Source of the DNA: Hypholoma sublateritium FD-334 SS-4
Taxonomy: Eukaryota > Basidiomycota > Agaricomycetes > Agaricales > Strophariaceae
Direction of reading: 5' to 3'
NCBI GenBank assembly: GCA_000827495.1
Contig: KN817557.1
Coordinates: 256,916-320,915, forward strand
Length of the DNA stretch: 64,000 nucleotides
A model generated the notes under the pieces. That model ran no database searches. It saw only the letters and a program-made list of their open reading frames with translations, and was not told where the DNA came from. Shown one piece after another: positions 11,790 through 22,356 of the stretch; the stretch's first letter is position 1, and each line of letters starts with the position of its first letter. Both the position numbers and the translations under genes were made by a program.

Positions 11790-12632
11790 GTCATAACTAC
11801 GAACAGAATTTACACTGGGTGACTTTCCGTAACACCAACTTGAATTGATATTCAAGTGTCACCTCAAGCGACGTCAGTCGGAGTTTCATGGATTAATAAA
11901 TGAATTTCCATAACGCGAAAATTCTATGATTTGATAACAATATGTTGAATCTGATAAGGCTGCACTGTCTTCTGCTCATTTCAATGGATCCCGTACACTG
12001 GTCTGTACTCCAAGATGCTTAAGCCTACAAAATGGTTTGTATCAATTTATATGACCACGGAGCACGATCAAGTTACAGAGGTCAGTTTATATTGCAAAAT
12101 CAGCGCTAGTGGCACAGAAAATGGAGGGGGGTATTGAGAGTCACAAAGGCAAGGGAATTGGAACGGACTATACTTACAGGCAATAGTTTGTGTAGAAAAT
12201 AGCACCTACAGGAGTGTCAGAGATAGACTTAGGGAGGGGAGGAGAGCTATAGATAATAGAAGATGGTTGTGGCTACAGTGGCACTGCAAGAGACGGCGGT
12301 CAAGCGACGGCTAGAGCCTAGATATGGGGCATAACATAACGATGACGCGTCTGCCGCCATGCCGTATCCCCTAAAAGGAAACTAATCAGGGCGATTTGAC
12401 AGCTTTTGACGTTTCAAAATCTAGAGGGGGGGTCGGGAGGCCTCCTCTAAATCTCAAGTTTGAACCTGTCAACAAAAGCGCCACATGACAGTTCGGAGCT
12501 TGTATCATCACCGGCATCCCGGCGTAGGACCCTTATTTTCAGTAATTTGGATTTAGATATTCAAGTTAGAGTTGTGGAAAGTCACCCACTTGCTTATCTC
12601 TCTCATCGCCCTCATCAGCTTAATCTCACACG

Positions 12633-15600
12633 ATGTCATCAGAAGGCACCGAATACACGTCAGGGTCCTACCGGATGGAATTACTGAAGGCCAGCAATTG
12701 GATGCCGTGGAAGCNAAGGATGCTTGCNGTATTGCGTGACCTTGGACTGGAAAAATATATCGCGAAGGATGCGACACACCCAGGATCAGTGGACCCCGAG
12801 AAGCCGACAGCAGAGGAGCGAACGGCACTTACGAAGTGGCTCGACGGAGACGCAAAGACGCGGACAAGAATAGAACTCAGCATCAGTGATGCCGAGATGA
12901 TCCACATTATTGGCGCTGACACGGCTCGCGCAATGTGGGAGCAGCTCACTTTGGTCAAGGAATCCCGCGGCAGGCTCGGAGTGCTTGCAACTCGGCGCGC
13001 GTTATTTAGGATGACGGCGGAGGAAGGATTCNACATGGTGGAGCATATTTCAAAGCTTAGGAAGCTACAGGAGGAATTACATCTCATGGAGAGCAAGGTC
13101 TCGGACGAAGATTTTGTTATGATCCTCATTACATCGTTACCCGAGAGCTGGGATAATTATACCTCATCTTATCTCGCGTCATCNGGCAATCTACCTACCC
13201 TTAAATCCCACNAATTAATAGCCATTTTACTCGAGGAGTACNGACGCCGAGAAGGGCGAAGCGGCACGGAGGCATCTGCAGGAGGAGTCTCGTTACAGGC
13301 ACAGGGAAATTCAGCGAAGGGAAGAGGAAATGACAACTCACAGAAGGAGTGTTTTAATTGCAAGAAGCCGGGACATATCGCCAAGGACTGTTGGGCCAAG
13401 GGCGGAGGACGAGAAGGGCAAGGGCCCAAAGGGAGAAGAGGACCAAACAGGAAACATCNATCTAATCAGGCNGCCGATAATACCAATAATGATNTAAACG
13501 ACANTTCGTANATGGCCAGCNCGGGGAAATCACGAGAATTTTCGAAATATGATTGGATNNTNGACTCTGGCAGCACNTCACATATNTGCACGGCACGGGA
13601 NGCATTTAATGATTATACGCCGCTACAAAATTCTACCATTCAAGGGCTTGGATCGTCACTCGTCACCGCGCAGGGGCGCGGGACAGTCACTGTCAATTTT
13701 GCCNTAGACGGAAACAATGTCAAACATCTACTACGGAATGTACTACATGTGCCGGAAGCCCCAAACTGTTTATTGTCACTCCCGCGGCTTGACGAAGGTG
13801 GAGGACACGCAGAATTTANAAATGGNAAGACTATTTTGAAGGGAAAAANCGGTCGGATAATTGGGAAAGGGACATTAATAAATCGGCTATACCTTTTGGA
13901 CGCACGCNCGGAGCTTCCTGGACAGGACCGCGTGAACTTGGCCACCACAAATAAATTNTCATGGGACCAGTGGCACNGGCGCTTCGGACACATNTCAATA
14001 AGCGCTCTAGAACGTCTAAAACGGGAAGGAATGGTCGACGGACTCACGGTGGATGAATCATCGATCCCATCACGGACATGCNAGTCTTGTATTGAAGCTA
14101 AACAAGCTCACCGGCCATTTCCCGCAGAAGCATCAAATAGATCAGATACGCCGGGCGAAAGATTTATGGGCGACGTATGGGGACCTGCACGGGTGGAGTC
14201 AATTGGGCGATGGAGATATTACCTATCACTCACCTGTGATTGCACACGGAAAGTTACCGTGATGTTCATGAGGTCAAAGGACGAAGCATTCACACGGATA
14301 TGTGAATATATTGCAAGAATAGAAAAGAAATTTGGGAAGACNCCTACCTGGATTCGCTTNGACAATGGGAAGGAATTAATCAATGAGAAGCTCAAGAAAT
14401 GGGCAGCNGAAAAGGGAATNATCATTGAGGCAACAGCACCATACTCACCATCTCAAAATGGNGTTGNGGAACGGTTTAATCNAACNCTTTTGGAGCTCGC
14501 ACGCGCTATGATCATCGANAAAAATTTACCAACATTTTTATGGGACGAGGCAGTTGCACANGCCGCATATCTCCGAGATCGTGCGCCTACACGGGCGCTT
14601 AACGGAAAGACACCGTACGAGGCTTGGACAGGCAATAAACCGAATATTGCGCACCTTCGGGAGTTCGGGTGCGACGTTTGGGTGTTAGACGAAGACGTTA
14701 GGAGGTCAAAACTCGCACCAAAGTCGAAGAAAATGATATTTGTTGGATTTATGGACGGATCAAAGTCTGTGCGNNNNNNNNNNNNNNNNNNNNNNNNNNN
14801 NNNNNNNNNNNNNNNNNNNNNNNNNNNNNNNNNNNNNNNNNNNNNNNNNNNNNNNNNNNNNNNNNNNNNNNNNNNNNNNNNNNNNNNNNNNNNNNNNNNN
14901 NNNNNNNNNNNNNNNNNNNNNNNNNNNNNNNNNNNNNNNNNNNNNNNNNNNNNNNNNNNNNNNNNNNNNNNNNNNNNNNNNNNNNNNNNNNNNNNNNNNN
15001 NNNNNNNNNNNNNNNNNNNNNNNNNNNNNNNNNNNNNNNNNNNNNNNNNNNNNNNNNNNNNNNNNNNNNNNNNNNNNNNNNNNNNNNNNNNNNNNNNNNN
15101 NNNNNNNNNNNNNNNNNNNNNNNNNNNNNNNNNNNNNNNNNNNNNNNNNNNNNNNNNNNNNNNNNNNNNNNNNNNNNNNNNNNNNNNNNNNNNNNNNNNN
15201 NNNNNNNNNNNNNNNNNNNNNNNNNNNNNNNNNNNNNNNNNNNNNNNNNNNNNNNNNNNNNNNNNNNNNNNNNNNNNNNNNNNNNNNNNNNNNNNNNNNN
15301 NNNNNNNNNNNNNNNNNNNNNNNNNNNNNNNNNNNNNNNNNNNNNNNNNNNNNNNNNNNNNNNNNNNNNNNNNNNNNNNNNNNNNNNNNNNNNNNNNNNN
15401 NNNNNNNNNNNNNNNNNNNNNNNNNNNNNNNNNNNNNNNNNNNNNNNNNNNNNNNNNNNNNNNNNNNNNNNNNNNNNNNNNNNNNNNNNNNNNNNNNNNN
15501 NNNNNNNNNNNNNNNNNNNNNNNNNNNNNNNNNNNNNNNNNNNNNNNNNNNNNNNNNNNNNNNNNNNNNNNNNNNNNNNNNNNNNNNNNNNNNNNNNNNN

Positions 15601-17654
15601 NNNNNNNNNNNNNNNNNNNNNNNNNNNNNNNNNNNNNNNNNNNNNNNNNNNNNNNNNNNNNNNNNNNNNNNNNNNNNNNNNNNNNNNNNNNNNNNNNNNN
15701 NNNNNNNNNNNNNNNNNNNNNNNNNNNNNNNNNNNNNNNNNNNNNNNNNNNNNNNNNNNNNNNNACACCAGAGCCGACCATTAAATTACCAGATGAAACA
15801 CCAGCCAGGCAATTACGTCCTAGGGAAGAAATACTCGATTACAGGAAAATAAATAATCCACAGGCTCGAAAACCTTCACTCCGGTACACCCCATCGCCAT
15901 CTCCAGGTCCTATAGACGTTACACGACCCACTATATCATCAGCTGCGAAATCTTCCGAAAGAACAAATATTTCCCTCGAAAATTCGGANATTAAAATCGA
16001 TTTCAATGATGCAGCATTCGTGGCGAAGGCCGGACGCGAAGGGGACGAATGGTTACCTAAATCAGTTGAAGAAGCACTCGCAAGCGCCGAGGCAGCGCAG
16101 TGGAGAGAGGCTATCAACGACGAGCTTAAATCCTTAGAGAAAATGGAAACATGGAGGATAGAGGACTTACCTGACGGACGCGAAGCTGTAGGATGTCGCT
16201 GGGTATTTACCAGGAAGAAAGACGAGCACGGAAACATTATAAAATACAAGGCACGGCTCGTTGCGCAAGGATTCTCTCAGAAGCCGGGTACGGACTACGA
16301 CGAGGACGCGACTTTTGCGCCGGTCATGCGATTTGATTCGCTGCGCACAATGCTCGCGCTCGCAGCAATTAATAATTGGCACATTCGACAAATGGATGTC
16401 AAGAGTGCATATTTAAATGGCCGACTATCCGAGGAGATTTACATGAAGCAACCCCCAGGATTTTCTGACGGCACTGCACGCGTTTGTAAATTACAACGTG
16501 CACTCTATGGACTTAAACAGGCCGGCAACGCGTGGAATCGCGAATTTAACATGGCTATGACGGATCTGGGATACACGCAACTAAAAACAGACTACTGTTG
16601 CTACACCCGAGGCACTGGGAAATCATTCGCAATTGTTCTCGTGTGGGTAGACGATCTTATCACCTTCACGGAAAATTCAGGCGAAGCAGACCTCATAGAA
16701 AAGGAATTAACAGCACGGTTCGACATCAAGAGTCTTGGAGAACCATCAATGTTACTTGGGATCAAGATTTCGCGAGACAAAAATAATAATACCATCACGC
16801 TCTCGCAAACACATTACATTGATTCCCTATTAAAGAAATTTGGTCTCGAAAATGCAAAGCCAGTCGCAACACCCCTTGACGGCAATGTGGACCTCGACGA
16901 CGAAGAGGAGGAATTAGAAAATCAGGGGGAGCACGAGGATACCCGAGGATCAAGCGCATACGCGGCTATGATAGGCTCAGCACTCTACGCAGCATTGGGA
17001 ACTCGATCGGATATTATGTACGCCATTCAGAGACTAGCGCAATTTACGGCGCATCCGAAACCCAAACACTGGACCGCGCTGAAGCGCATATTTCGATATC
17101 TTAAAGGCACGCGCGACTACGCACTCACATACGGCGGATTTGATCAAGAATGGACGCGTGAATTATCTATTTATTGCGATGCCGATTGGGGATCAAACGC
17201 GGACCGAAAATCAGTCAGCGGATACGTTGTTACGCTCGCAGGAGGCGCTGTCGCTTGGAGTTCAAAGAAGCAACCGACAATTGCATTATCAACGGCTGAA
17301 GCNGAATATGTTGCCGCTACTCATGCAACCAAACAAGTCTTGTGGCACCGCTCANTATTTCAGGAACTCGGAATGCCACANCCCCCAACCTCGACTATAT
17401 TTTCGGATAACCAGGCGGCTATCGCAATCGCGCATCACCCAGAATTTCACGCACGCACGAAGCACTTCGACATCGCACTGCATTTCTTACGCGATCACGT
17501 TAGCGCCGGAACAATCAATCTCGTGTATATTTCCACACACGACAATCTCGCGGATATATTCACTAAGGGACTACCTAGGGTTGTACACGAAGATCTTACC
17601 TATGAAATTGGGATAATGCCCAACCATGGGGGAGTGTTGGAATCTGCTGAGTAA
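12633..17654 (+). CDS. Copia gag-pol polyprotein
   Basis: One ORF of 1673 codons encodes all retrotransposon functions. In order it has a Gag region of UBN2 type (residues 1-230) and a nucleic-acid-binding zinc knuckle CFNCKKPGHIAKDCW (about 240). Next are the aspartic protease DSGS motif (about 311) and the GAG-pre-integrase HxRFGH (about 448). The integrase core follows with GDVWGP, DNGKE and PYSPSQN. After the gap come reverse transcriptase with YKARLVAQGF, MDVKSAYLNG and the catalytic VWVDDL (about 1337), and RNase H with CDADWGS (about 1513) and STAE. The end is typical Copia, LADIFTKGLPR. The start was chosen at the first in-frame ATG before Gag sequence. The ORF has no stop on either side of the 991-N gap, and about 30 single N leave some residues undetermined. 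No frameshift between gag and pol is needed. Confidence 0.95.
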   Translation: MSSEGTEYTSGSYRMELLKASNWMPWKXRMLXVLRDLGLEKYIAKDATHPGSVDPEKPTAEERTALTKWLDGDAKTRTRIELSISDAEMIHIIGADTARAMWEQLTLVKESRGRLGVLATRRALFRMTAEEGFXMVEHISKLRKLQEELHLMESKVSDEDFVMILITSLPESWDNYTSSYLASXGNLPTLKSHXLIAILLEEYXRREGRSGTEASAGGVSLQAQGNSAKGRGNDNSQKECFNCKKPGHIAKDCWAKGGGREGQGPKGRRGPNRKHXSNQXADNTNNDXNDXSXMASXGKSREFSKYDWXXDSGSXSHXCTARXAFNDYTPLQNSTIQGLGSSLVTAQGRGTVTVNFAXDGNNVKHLLRNVLHVPEAPNCLLSLPRLDEGGGHAEFXNXKTILKGKXGRIIGKGTLINRLYLLDARXELPGQDRVNLATTNKXSWDQWHXRFGHXSISALERLKREGMVDGLTVDESSIPSRTCXSCIEAKQAHRPFPAEASNRSDTPGERFMGDVWGPARVESIGRWRYYLSLTCDCTRKVTVMFMRSKDEAFTRICEYIARIEKKFGKXPTWIRXDNGKELINEKLKKWAXEKGXIIEATAPYSPSQNXVXERFNXXLLELARAMIIXKNLPTFLWDEAVAXAAYLRDRAPTRALNGKTPYEAWTGNKPNIAHLREFGCDVWVLDEDVRRSKLAPKSKKMIFVGFMDGSKSVXXXXXXXXXXXXXXXXXXXXXXXXXXXXXXXXXXXXXXXXXXXXXXXXXXXXXXXXXXXXXXXXXXXXXXXXXXXXXXXXXXXXXXXXXXXXXXXXXXXXXXXXXXXXXXXXXXXXXXXXXXXXXXXXXXXXXXXXXXXXXXXXXXXXXXXXXXXXXXXXXXXXXXXXXXXXXXXXXXXXXXXXXXXXXXXXXXXXXXXXXXXXXXXXXXXXXXXXXXXXXXXXXXXXXXXXXXXXXXXXXXXXXXXXXXXXXXXXXXXXXXXXXXXXXXXXXXXXXXXXXXXXXXXXXXXXXXXXXXXXXXXXXXXXXXXXXXXXXXXXXXXXXXXXXXXTPEPTIKLPDETPARQLRPREEILDYRKINNPQARKPSLRYTPSPSPGPIDVTRPTISSAAKSSERTNISLENSXIKIDFNDAAFVAKAGREGDEWLPKSVEEALASAEAAQWREAINDELKSLEKMETWRIEDLPDGREAVGCRWVFTRKKDEHGNIIKYKARLVAQGFSQKPGTDYDEDATFAPVMRFDSLRTMLALAAINNWHIRQMDVKSAYLNGRLSEEIYMKQPPGFSDGTARVCKLQRALYGLKQAGNAWNREFNMAMTDLGYTQLKTDYCCYTRGTGKSFAIVLVWVDDLITFTENSGEADLIEKELTARFDIKSLGEPSMLLGIKISRDKNNNTITLSQTHYIDSLLKKFGLENAKPVATPLDGNVDLDDEEEELENQGEHEDTRGSSAYAAMIGSALYAALGTRSDIMYAIQRLAQFTAHPKPKHWTALKRIFRYLKGTRDYALTYGGFDQEWTRELSIYCDADWGSNADRKSVSGYVVTLAGGAVAWSSKKQPTIALSTAEXEYVAATHATKQVLWHRSXFQELGMPXPPTSTIFSDNQAAIAIAHHPEFHARTKHFDIALHFLRDHVSAGTINLVYISTHDNLADIFTKGLPRVVHEDLTYEIGIMPNHGGVLESAE
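14774..15764. other. Assembly gap (991 N) inside the Copia polyprotein
   Basis: Covers the end of integrase and the spacer before reverse transcriptase. Both flanks lie in the same reading frame if the gap length is taken literally. Confidence 1.
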
Positions 17655-17881
17655 GACGATGGCTGGACATTACCATTTCACCGTATGATACCGTTTGCAT
17701 TGGTAATCAGATTAGACATCTCCATTCTTACATTACACACACAACTCCTCACCAAGTCATTTACAGAGCACGTAGTACCACTTAGAATATTCTAGCTACA
17801 TAGTACTTAGGTATAAAAGGGCTCGTAAAGTAGACGAAAAATAATTCATCAATTCACTAAATTACTGCGCATCATTCAATA
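17635..17881 (+). repeat. 3' LTR of the Copia element
   Basis: Same 247-bp sequence as the 5' LTR, preceded by the purine tract GGGGGAG and overlapping the last codons of the polyprotein. Followed by the target duplication CGTAG at 17882-17886. Confidence 0.95.
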
Positions 17882-18137
17882 CGTAGACTTGTGGTTCGCT
17901 CGGCGGCCTTGCCATACGCTCCCAGCACAGACTGAGCGTAGGATATACAATTCATAAGCTTTGAAGAGACGATTCATGAAACAAGTTCAGCAACTTGAAG
18001 TGCGATCGAGCTGGCATGATCGAGCCTTCCAGTTGCGGAGCTCGATTGACGTACGCTATAAATAGAACAATGTGAGATGTTTTCCTCCGCCCCCGCATCA
18101 GCCGCGCATACTCTGTCCCGTTTATTTCAATGTATCG

Positions 18138-18223
18138 TCGGTATCGATTAGGGGTTAAATCACCTCGTTGTGGAGCTTAGTACCAGACCGAGGAGCCGCC
18201 AGTTCGATTCCGGCTACCGACAG
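18138..18223 (+). tRNA. tRNA-His (GTG) with a 14-nt intron
   Basis: Folds as a tRNA. The acceptor stem pairs GTCGGTA with TACCGAC, the D arm is GATT/AATC with a GG-containing loop, and the anticodon stem is CCTCG/CGAGG. The loop is TTGTGG plus C, giving anticodon GTG at 18171-18173. The intron at 18175-18188 sits at the canonical position after base 37. The T arm GCCAG/CCGGC has one A-C mismatch around TTCGATT. A discriminator A follows, then a TTTT Pol III terminator at about 18229. The stretch TCGATTAGGGGTTA resembles eukaryotic tRNA-His D arms. The T-stem mismatch slightly lowers certainty that it is functional. Confidence 0.8.
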
Positions 18224-18952
18224 ATTCTTTTGCAATTAAACAAAAGGTATACTTTTATTACTGTTTCTCAGGGACGTTTGTATCTTTATAATTGTTAGCT
18301 GTCCGTGTTCTCCTTGTATTTTTATTGTGAAAAACGTAAGTCCACTTCCCACGGGCACTTGGTAGAAAAAACGCGCCAAAGTCCCCTTTTCATCGAGATT
18401 CGACCCTGGAAGGAGGTCGCAAGCGCTCGCTAAAGCGAATTTCCGAGTCGCGCCTGTGCAGGGTGCGGCACGGAGCCTTTTTTACATCGGGAAATTTACT
18501 AGGTATATACTATGCTTCGTTACACTGCAGTATTTACTTGGGTGAATCCCTACAAGGTCCCCAGAAGCAATCTTGCTCTAAGTAAATGTAAGTAATCGAA
18601 ATATTAGTATGAGTAGTGGCTGTGTTTATACGACCAGGCTGCCAGTTCGATTCCGGCAGTCGTGCTTGTTACTCTCGAAAAATAGACCCTCTTCCCAGAT
18701 ACCGTCCTATTTTAATTGACAGCTGCACCTCATTAGATGCACCTTGAATCGGTTATTTATGGAGCGGTGACTCAGATTGCGGAACCTCATTCTCAAGACA
18801 TGTAAAAATATGATAGCATGCTACAGTTTGGGCGTTGCAACGTTTGTCTCTCGCGAGAGTTGGTGGTACATATGTGATGGTGTACAATATACAAGGGATT
18901 ATGTTGCACGTTCAGTGGTTATACATTCGGAGGCGCAGAGATAGCGACGAGA
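18224..18952. other. Intergenic after tRNA-His
   Basis: No protein gene. Holds the Pol III terminator and the tRNA-like remnant noted separately. Confidence 0.5.
18641..18657 (+). pseudogene. tRNA 3'-half-like remnant
   Basis: GCCAGTTCGATTCCGGC is an exact copy of the T arm of the tRNA-His gene 440 bp upstream (18199-18215). The surrounding sequence lacks a matching acceptor stem and anticodon arm. It looks like a decayed duplicate of a tRNA gene. Confidence 0.5.
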
Positions 18953-19406
18953 CTACTTTTTGCCTGCCTTCTTGGCCTGAGCGCGTGCCCGGGTGATCTG
19001 CTTCTTCCACCCGTAGCATTGGTTGCAAGCTGGGTGAGAAGTTAGCTACGGCAAGGCGCACGCACGGCGCAGCCGTATGTGCGACATACCTGCAGAGCCG
19101 TGTTTCTTGCACGTGTAGGCACCCTCCTTATTCTGCGTCGCGGGCGGGCAGTCGATGCCCGCGCGGTCGATGAAGTCGAACTGCGGCAGCGCGTATTAGC
19201 ACACGCGCGGGCGGCGGTCAGCGGGCGCCACGCACCCCGAAGAACGAGTCGTTCTCCTCCCTGCCGTCGAAGCTGCATTCGGTGCACTGCAAGGTAGGTG
19301 AGCAGTGGCCGAGGATGGCACGCGATTAACGTACCACTTCCTTGAAGTGCGAGCAGAAGATGGCGTCGTTGATCTCGACGGTGGCGGGAGCAGCGACTTC
19401 GGCCAT
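18953..19406 (-). CDS. Small Cys-rich (putative zinc-binding) protein
   Basis: Four exons join in frame from the ATG at 19406. They read MAEVAAPATVEINDAIFCSH, then CTECSFDGREENDSFFG, FDFIDRAGIDCPPATQNKEG, TCKKHGSA, CNQCYGWKKQITRARAQAKK and KAGKK, with a stop TAG at 18953. Cys/His are spaced as C-x-H, CTEC, C, CKKH and CNQC, which is what a small treble-clef or MYND-like zinc fold would use, followed by a strongly basic tail. I do not recognise a named family; similar short proteins occur in basidiomycetes. The introns have clean GTACGT/CAG or GTATGT type borders. Confidence 0.72.
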
Positions 19407-19473
19407 GGTATGTGGTGGTGGTGGGGGGTAGCTGGAGAGGGGGAATGGACGGCTGGGAATCGGCCGGCGAGCT

Positions 19474-19480
19474 TTATATA
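19474..19480 (-). promoter_or_regulatory. TATA box of the Cys-rich gene
   Basis: TATATAA on the minus strand, 68 bp before the ATG at 19406. Confidence 0.5.
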
Positions 19481-20150
19481 AGTGGGAAAGCGGGCGAGAG
19501 AAGTCTGACCTCGGCTTCAGCTTCAGGGTGTGCTTTCTGAATGCGGGGCAAATGTGGGGTAAGATCCGAATTAAGACTTCACACTAAGCGCGCGAGACTT
19601 TCAGTGGCACGCGAGCTATACGCACGCGCGCTAAATTCTTCAACATGCAACATTTCGGGAACATGTACGTGGACTTGGGCTCGTTTTTTGGTTTGTTTTT
19701 GGGAGCTGCTGGAACTCCCAATGGGCTGGGAAAGTGGTTATATTGGGAGCGGTGAGCCAGAAGCTGTCCAGAACGTGAGCAGCTGACCGCCGTGTGGCGT
19801 ATACTATTTGGTTGTGCTTGGACTTCCCCTATCATGTGGGCGGCACGGGAAATAGGCGCGCGACGCGGCGCGACCTAGACGCGCTGCCTTTACGGTCCCA
19901 CGCCCAATTCCGTGTACGGCCGCGACTGTGGCACTTGGACCATCGTTCGTAGTAGAAACTGCATTGGATGATGACTAGACAACAAAGTTATATAAAAAAA
20001 GGCCACTATCAAAAGAGAAATGAGAGGCAGATGTTGTACAGATGCTCTACTTACTATCAGAATCGTGTAAGACAGGGTAAACAACCAGTGTCGATATGTT
20101 CAGATCCCGAGTGGAAATAGAAATTATAATGCATACCTCATAGGCACCAA
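19481..20150. other. Intergenic, nothing recognised
   Basis: Only short overlapping frames on both strands; no splice-supported coding sequence. Confidence 0.5.
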
Positions 20151-21216
20151 TTATGACGATCCACCAAATGGGAAAAGGTTTTCAGCGTAGCAATCCGCCG
20201 TATAAGTGTAGTTGTAATTAATATACGCAGGTCCACCGTTGCAGACTATCCATGCCTATAAAGTCCAAATGATCTCATAAATAAGGCACAGTGACTGAAG
20301 TTCTGCATTCCTAAACTTACACTGGTCGGCGTGCTAAATGTCGGACTACTCCAAGCTATAGTGCCATTGCTAATGGAGAACAAGCCATTGGTGGAAGGAA
20401 GCGTCGACCATGACACGAAGAGCTCCGTAGCATTGGAACTTGCAGGCGGGGAAACATCAGCATAAAGTGTTGTCCCCGTTGCGTTTTGAATCAGCTGCCC
20501 GGCAGCGGTGATCTGGCACTGTGCGGCAGTGTAAGGATTGGTGGTGAGCAGAAGGGGTGATACGGTGCTTGGGTCCGCGGCTTGAATATAGGATTCGTCA
20601 TTCTAGATCAGTCCGGGCTTCAATTAATAGCACAATAGAAGCCACAAAGAACTCTCACATCAGCGCGAATAAAGGTATAATTGGCAGCAAGGCCCGTAGG
20701 CACGGCTTCATAGCAGTTAGAGAAGTATGCATTGTTGACTGTGCAGATCCATCCTGGAGAACAAACGGTGGGTCCGTTGTAGCCCTGGCCACCGCACTAA
20801 GTAATAAAGAACGAATAATTTTAAGTAGCGGAAAGAAACAAATTGTCAAAAATCCGACCTGCCCCCAAGGACTGGCGGTGGCAATGGGTGCACTTGATGT
20901 AGCAGTGGTAGAGAGAGGAGTAGATTTGCTCGTCGTGATGACAGTGGTAGATGTTTTTGTGCTGGTTGAAGTAGTGGACGGGGTTGCGGTGGTCGAAGGC
21001 CTCAAGCACTGGGAGAAGTAGGGATTTGAGTATGTGCAAACCCATCCAGAAACGCATGTAGTTCCTCCAGACCAGCCTATTCCACCACACTGAATATATA
21101 TTGGATTAAAGAACTTGATATTGAGTTGACAAAACTCTAACCTGTCCATAACCCGATATCTGGGAAAATGCTCTTCCGGCGAGAGAAAATCCGAATAGGA
21201 GAGCCACGACAATCAT
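20151..21216 (-). CDS. Secreted protein with two CBM1 cellulose-binding modules
   Basis: Predicted 276 residues in five exons from the ATG at 21216. The signal peptide is [18 protein letters not shown]. First CBM1: YGQ, then after an intron [12 protein letters not shown], then [16 protein letters not shown] Thr/Ser linker of about 45 residues follows, then a second CBM1, [15 protein letters not shown], with [17 protein letters not shown]-terminal region of about 140 residues rich in Asn/Thr/Ser with several N-x-S/T sites ends in FPFGGSS and TAA at 20151. In both modules an intron falls right after the YGQ/WGQ residues, so one probably arose by exon duplication. CBM1 modules bind crystalline cellulose or chitin through their aromatic residues. 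No glycoside hydrolase or AA9 domain is visible; the C-terminal part is unknown. Confidence 0.88.
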
Positions 21217-22356
21217 TGCTGTACCAATATCGACGACGAGGCAGGACGACGAGGAGTTTGCTACCGAACAACTTGTAAGTAGATGCGTTCTTTTATTAGT
21301 TTCGTACCGGTTAAAAGGCCTTACTTCGGGAATAAAATTATCACGTCTATGGTAATTCATTGTTATAATACCTCTCATTCTTTAAGCAGACATCGAGCGT
21401 GCGCGCATGATCTGGGTATGACAACTGGTATAAATCATACAGCAAACGCAAGGGTGAGTTATTCATAGAAGCCGGCCCGGGGGGGATATACTGCAATAAG
21501 TAAGCTTGGCATGCCCATCGACGCGTGCCGTTATTACGGTCAAAACACCGTGCAGCACTGTGTGTACTACTACTCACGATGACTGTGAAGCGAGAGCAGT
21601 TGATCTTGCCTGAGATCCAATAATCCGACCTTGATTTTCCCCGGGGATGTCAACAATCCTCAACAATCATTAAATCATTGTTTGTATTAGTAGTAAGTGA
21701 AGTGCGATTGAATGCAGAGGTTGATGACTAATTTCTGAATTCCTATTCCTCCAAATTTCATGTGGCAGTGACGATTTTTCTATCCTCTGATAGATATATA
21801 AAACTGCGGACGCGCCCTCTTTGAGTTGCCGGTAATTAACCTAAATTTCCTCCCGAGACGCGTACCCTCCGAGGCGCGTGGCCTAGTATTGGCATACAAG
21901 TTCTGAATACAGCCCCCGAGGCAGCTAAATGCTAAATACAACCCGAAAAAAGGCCGTTATATCGGATAAAGCTCACCTTCGGGCATGTGTACTGCAGAGA
22001 TGCGGCGGGTACTATTTGCCGTTCGGACATACACAGTGGTGGGCGGTGAGTTCAAACAAAATAGAACTGAAATGATGCGGCGACTGCTCGTGTTACCTTG
22101 TTATTACCATATCACGGAAGTTTATTTGCGCATACCCGCTCCCAGAGTACTCGCCGCGGCCCTCGTCCTTAACAGTAGATTCTGTCTCTACCGTCATCAA
22201 ACTTTCGGTCAAAAGATGTCCAGATTTGGAAGATCTTTTTCATTGCTTCGCAGTGCATCTCTCCTAGTTTCTAAGGATAGCGGCGGCATTGACTATGGTC
22301 CTTATCCGAGACATAATAAGCATTTCTGATTGTCGTGTTCAAGTCCCATTCCGTAG
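21217..22356. other. Intergenic
   Basis: Promoter side of the CBM1 gene and upstream of the effector-like fragment. A plus-strand frame at 21985-22329 is open but does not align convincingly with the upstream exons of the paralogue at 23372. Confidence 0.45.

Larger units (their letters stand above)
11525..17881 (+). mobile_element. Complete Ty1/Copia LTR retrotransposon (6357 bp)
   Basis: Two direct LTRs (11525-11771 and 17635-17881) that I read as identical over 247 bp flank one gag-pol ORF. A 5-bp target-site duplication CGTAG lies at 11520-11524 and 17882-17886. A primer-binding site follows the 5' LTR directly, and a short purine tract (GGGGGAG) precedes the 3' LTR. The order integrase before reverse transcriptase marks it as Copia (Pseudoviridae-type), not Gypsy. 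Identical LTRs imply a very recent insertion. Between the 5' LTR and the gag start lie about 860 bp of untranslated leader. A run of 991 N and scattered single N interrupt the body, so intactness of the coding region cannot be fully judged. Confidence 0.96.

Noticed and set aside
12553..13129. Minus-strand frames opposite the Copia gag region
   Set aside because: Shadows of the sense polyprotein, interrupted by N.
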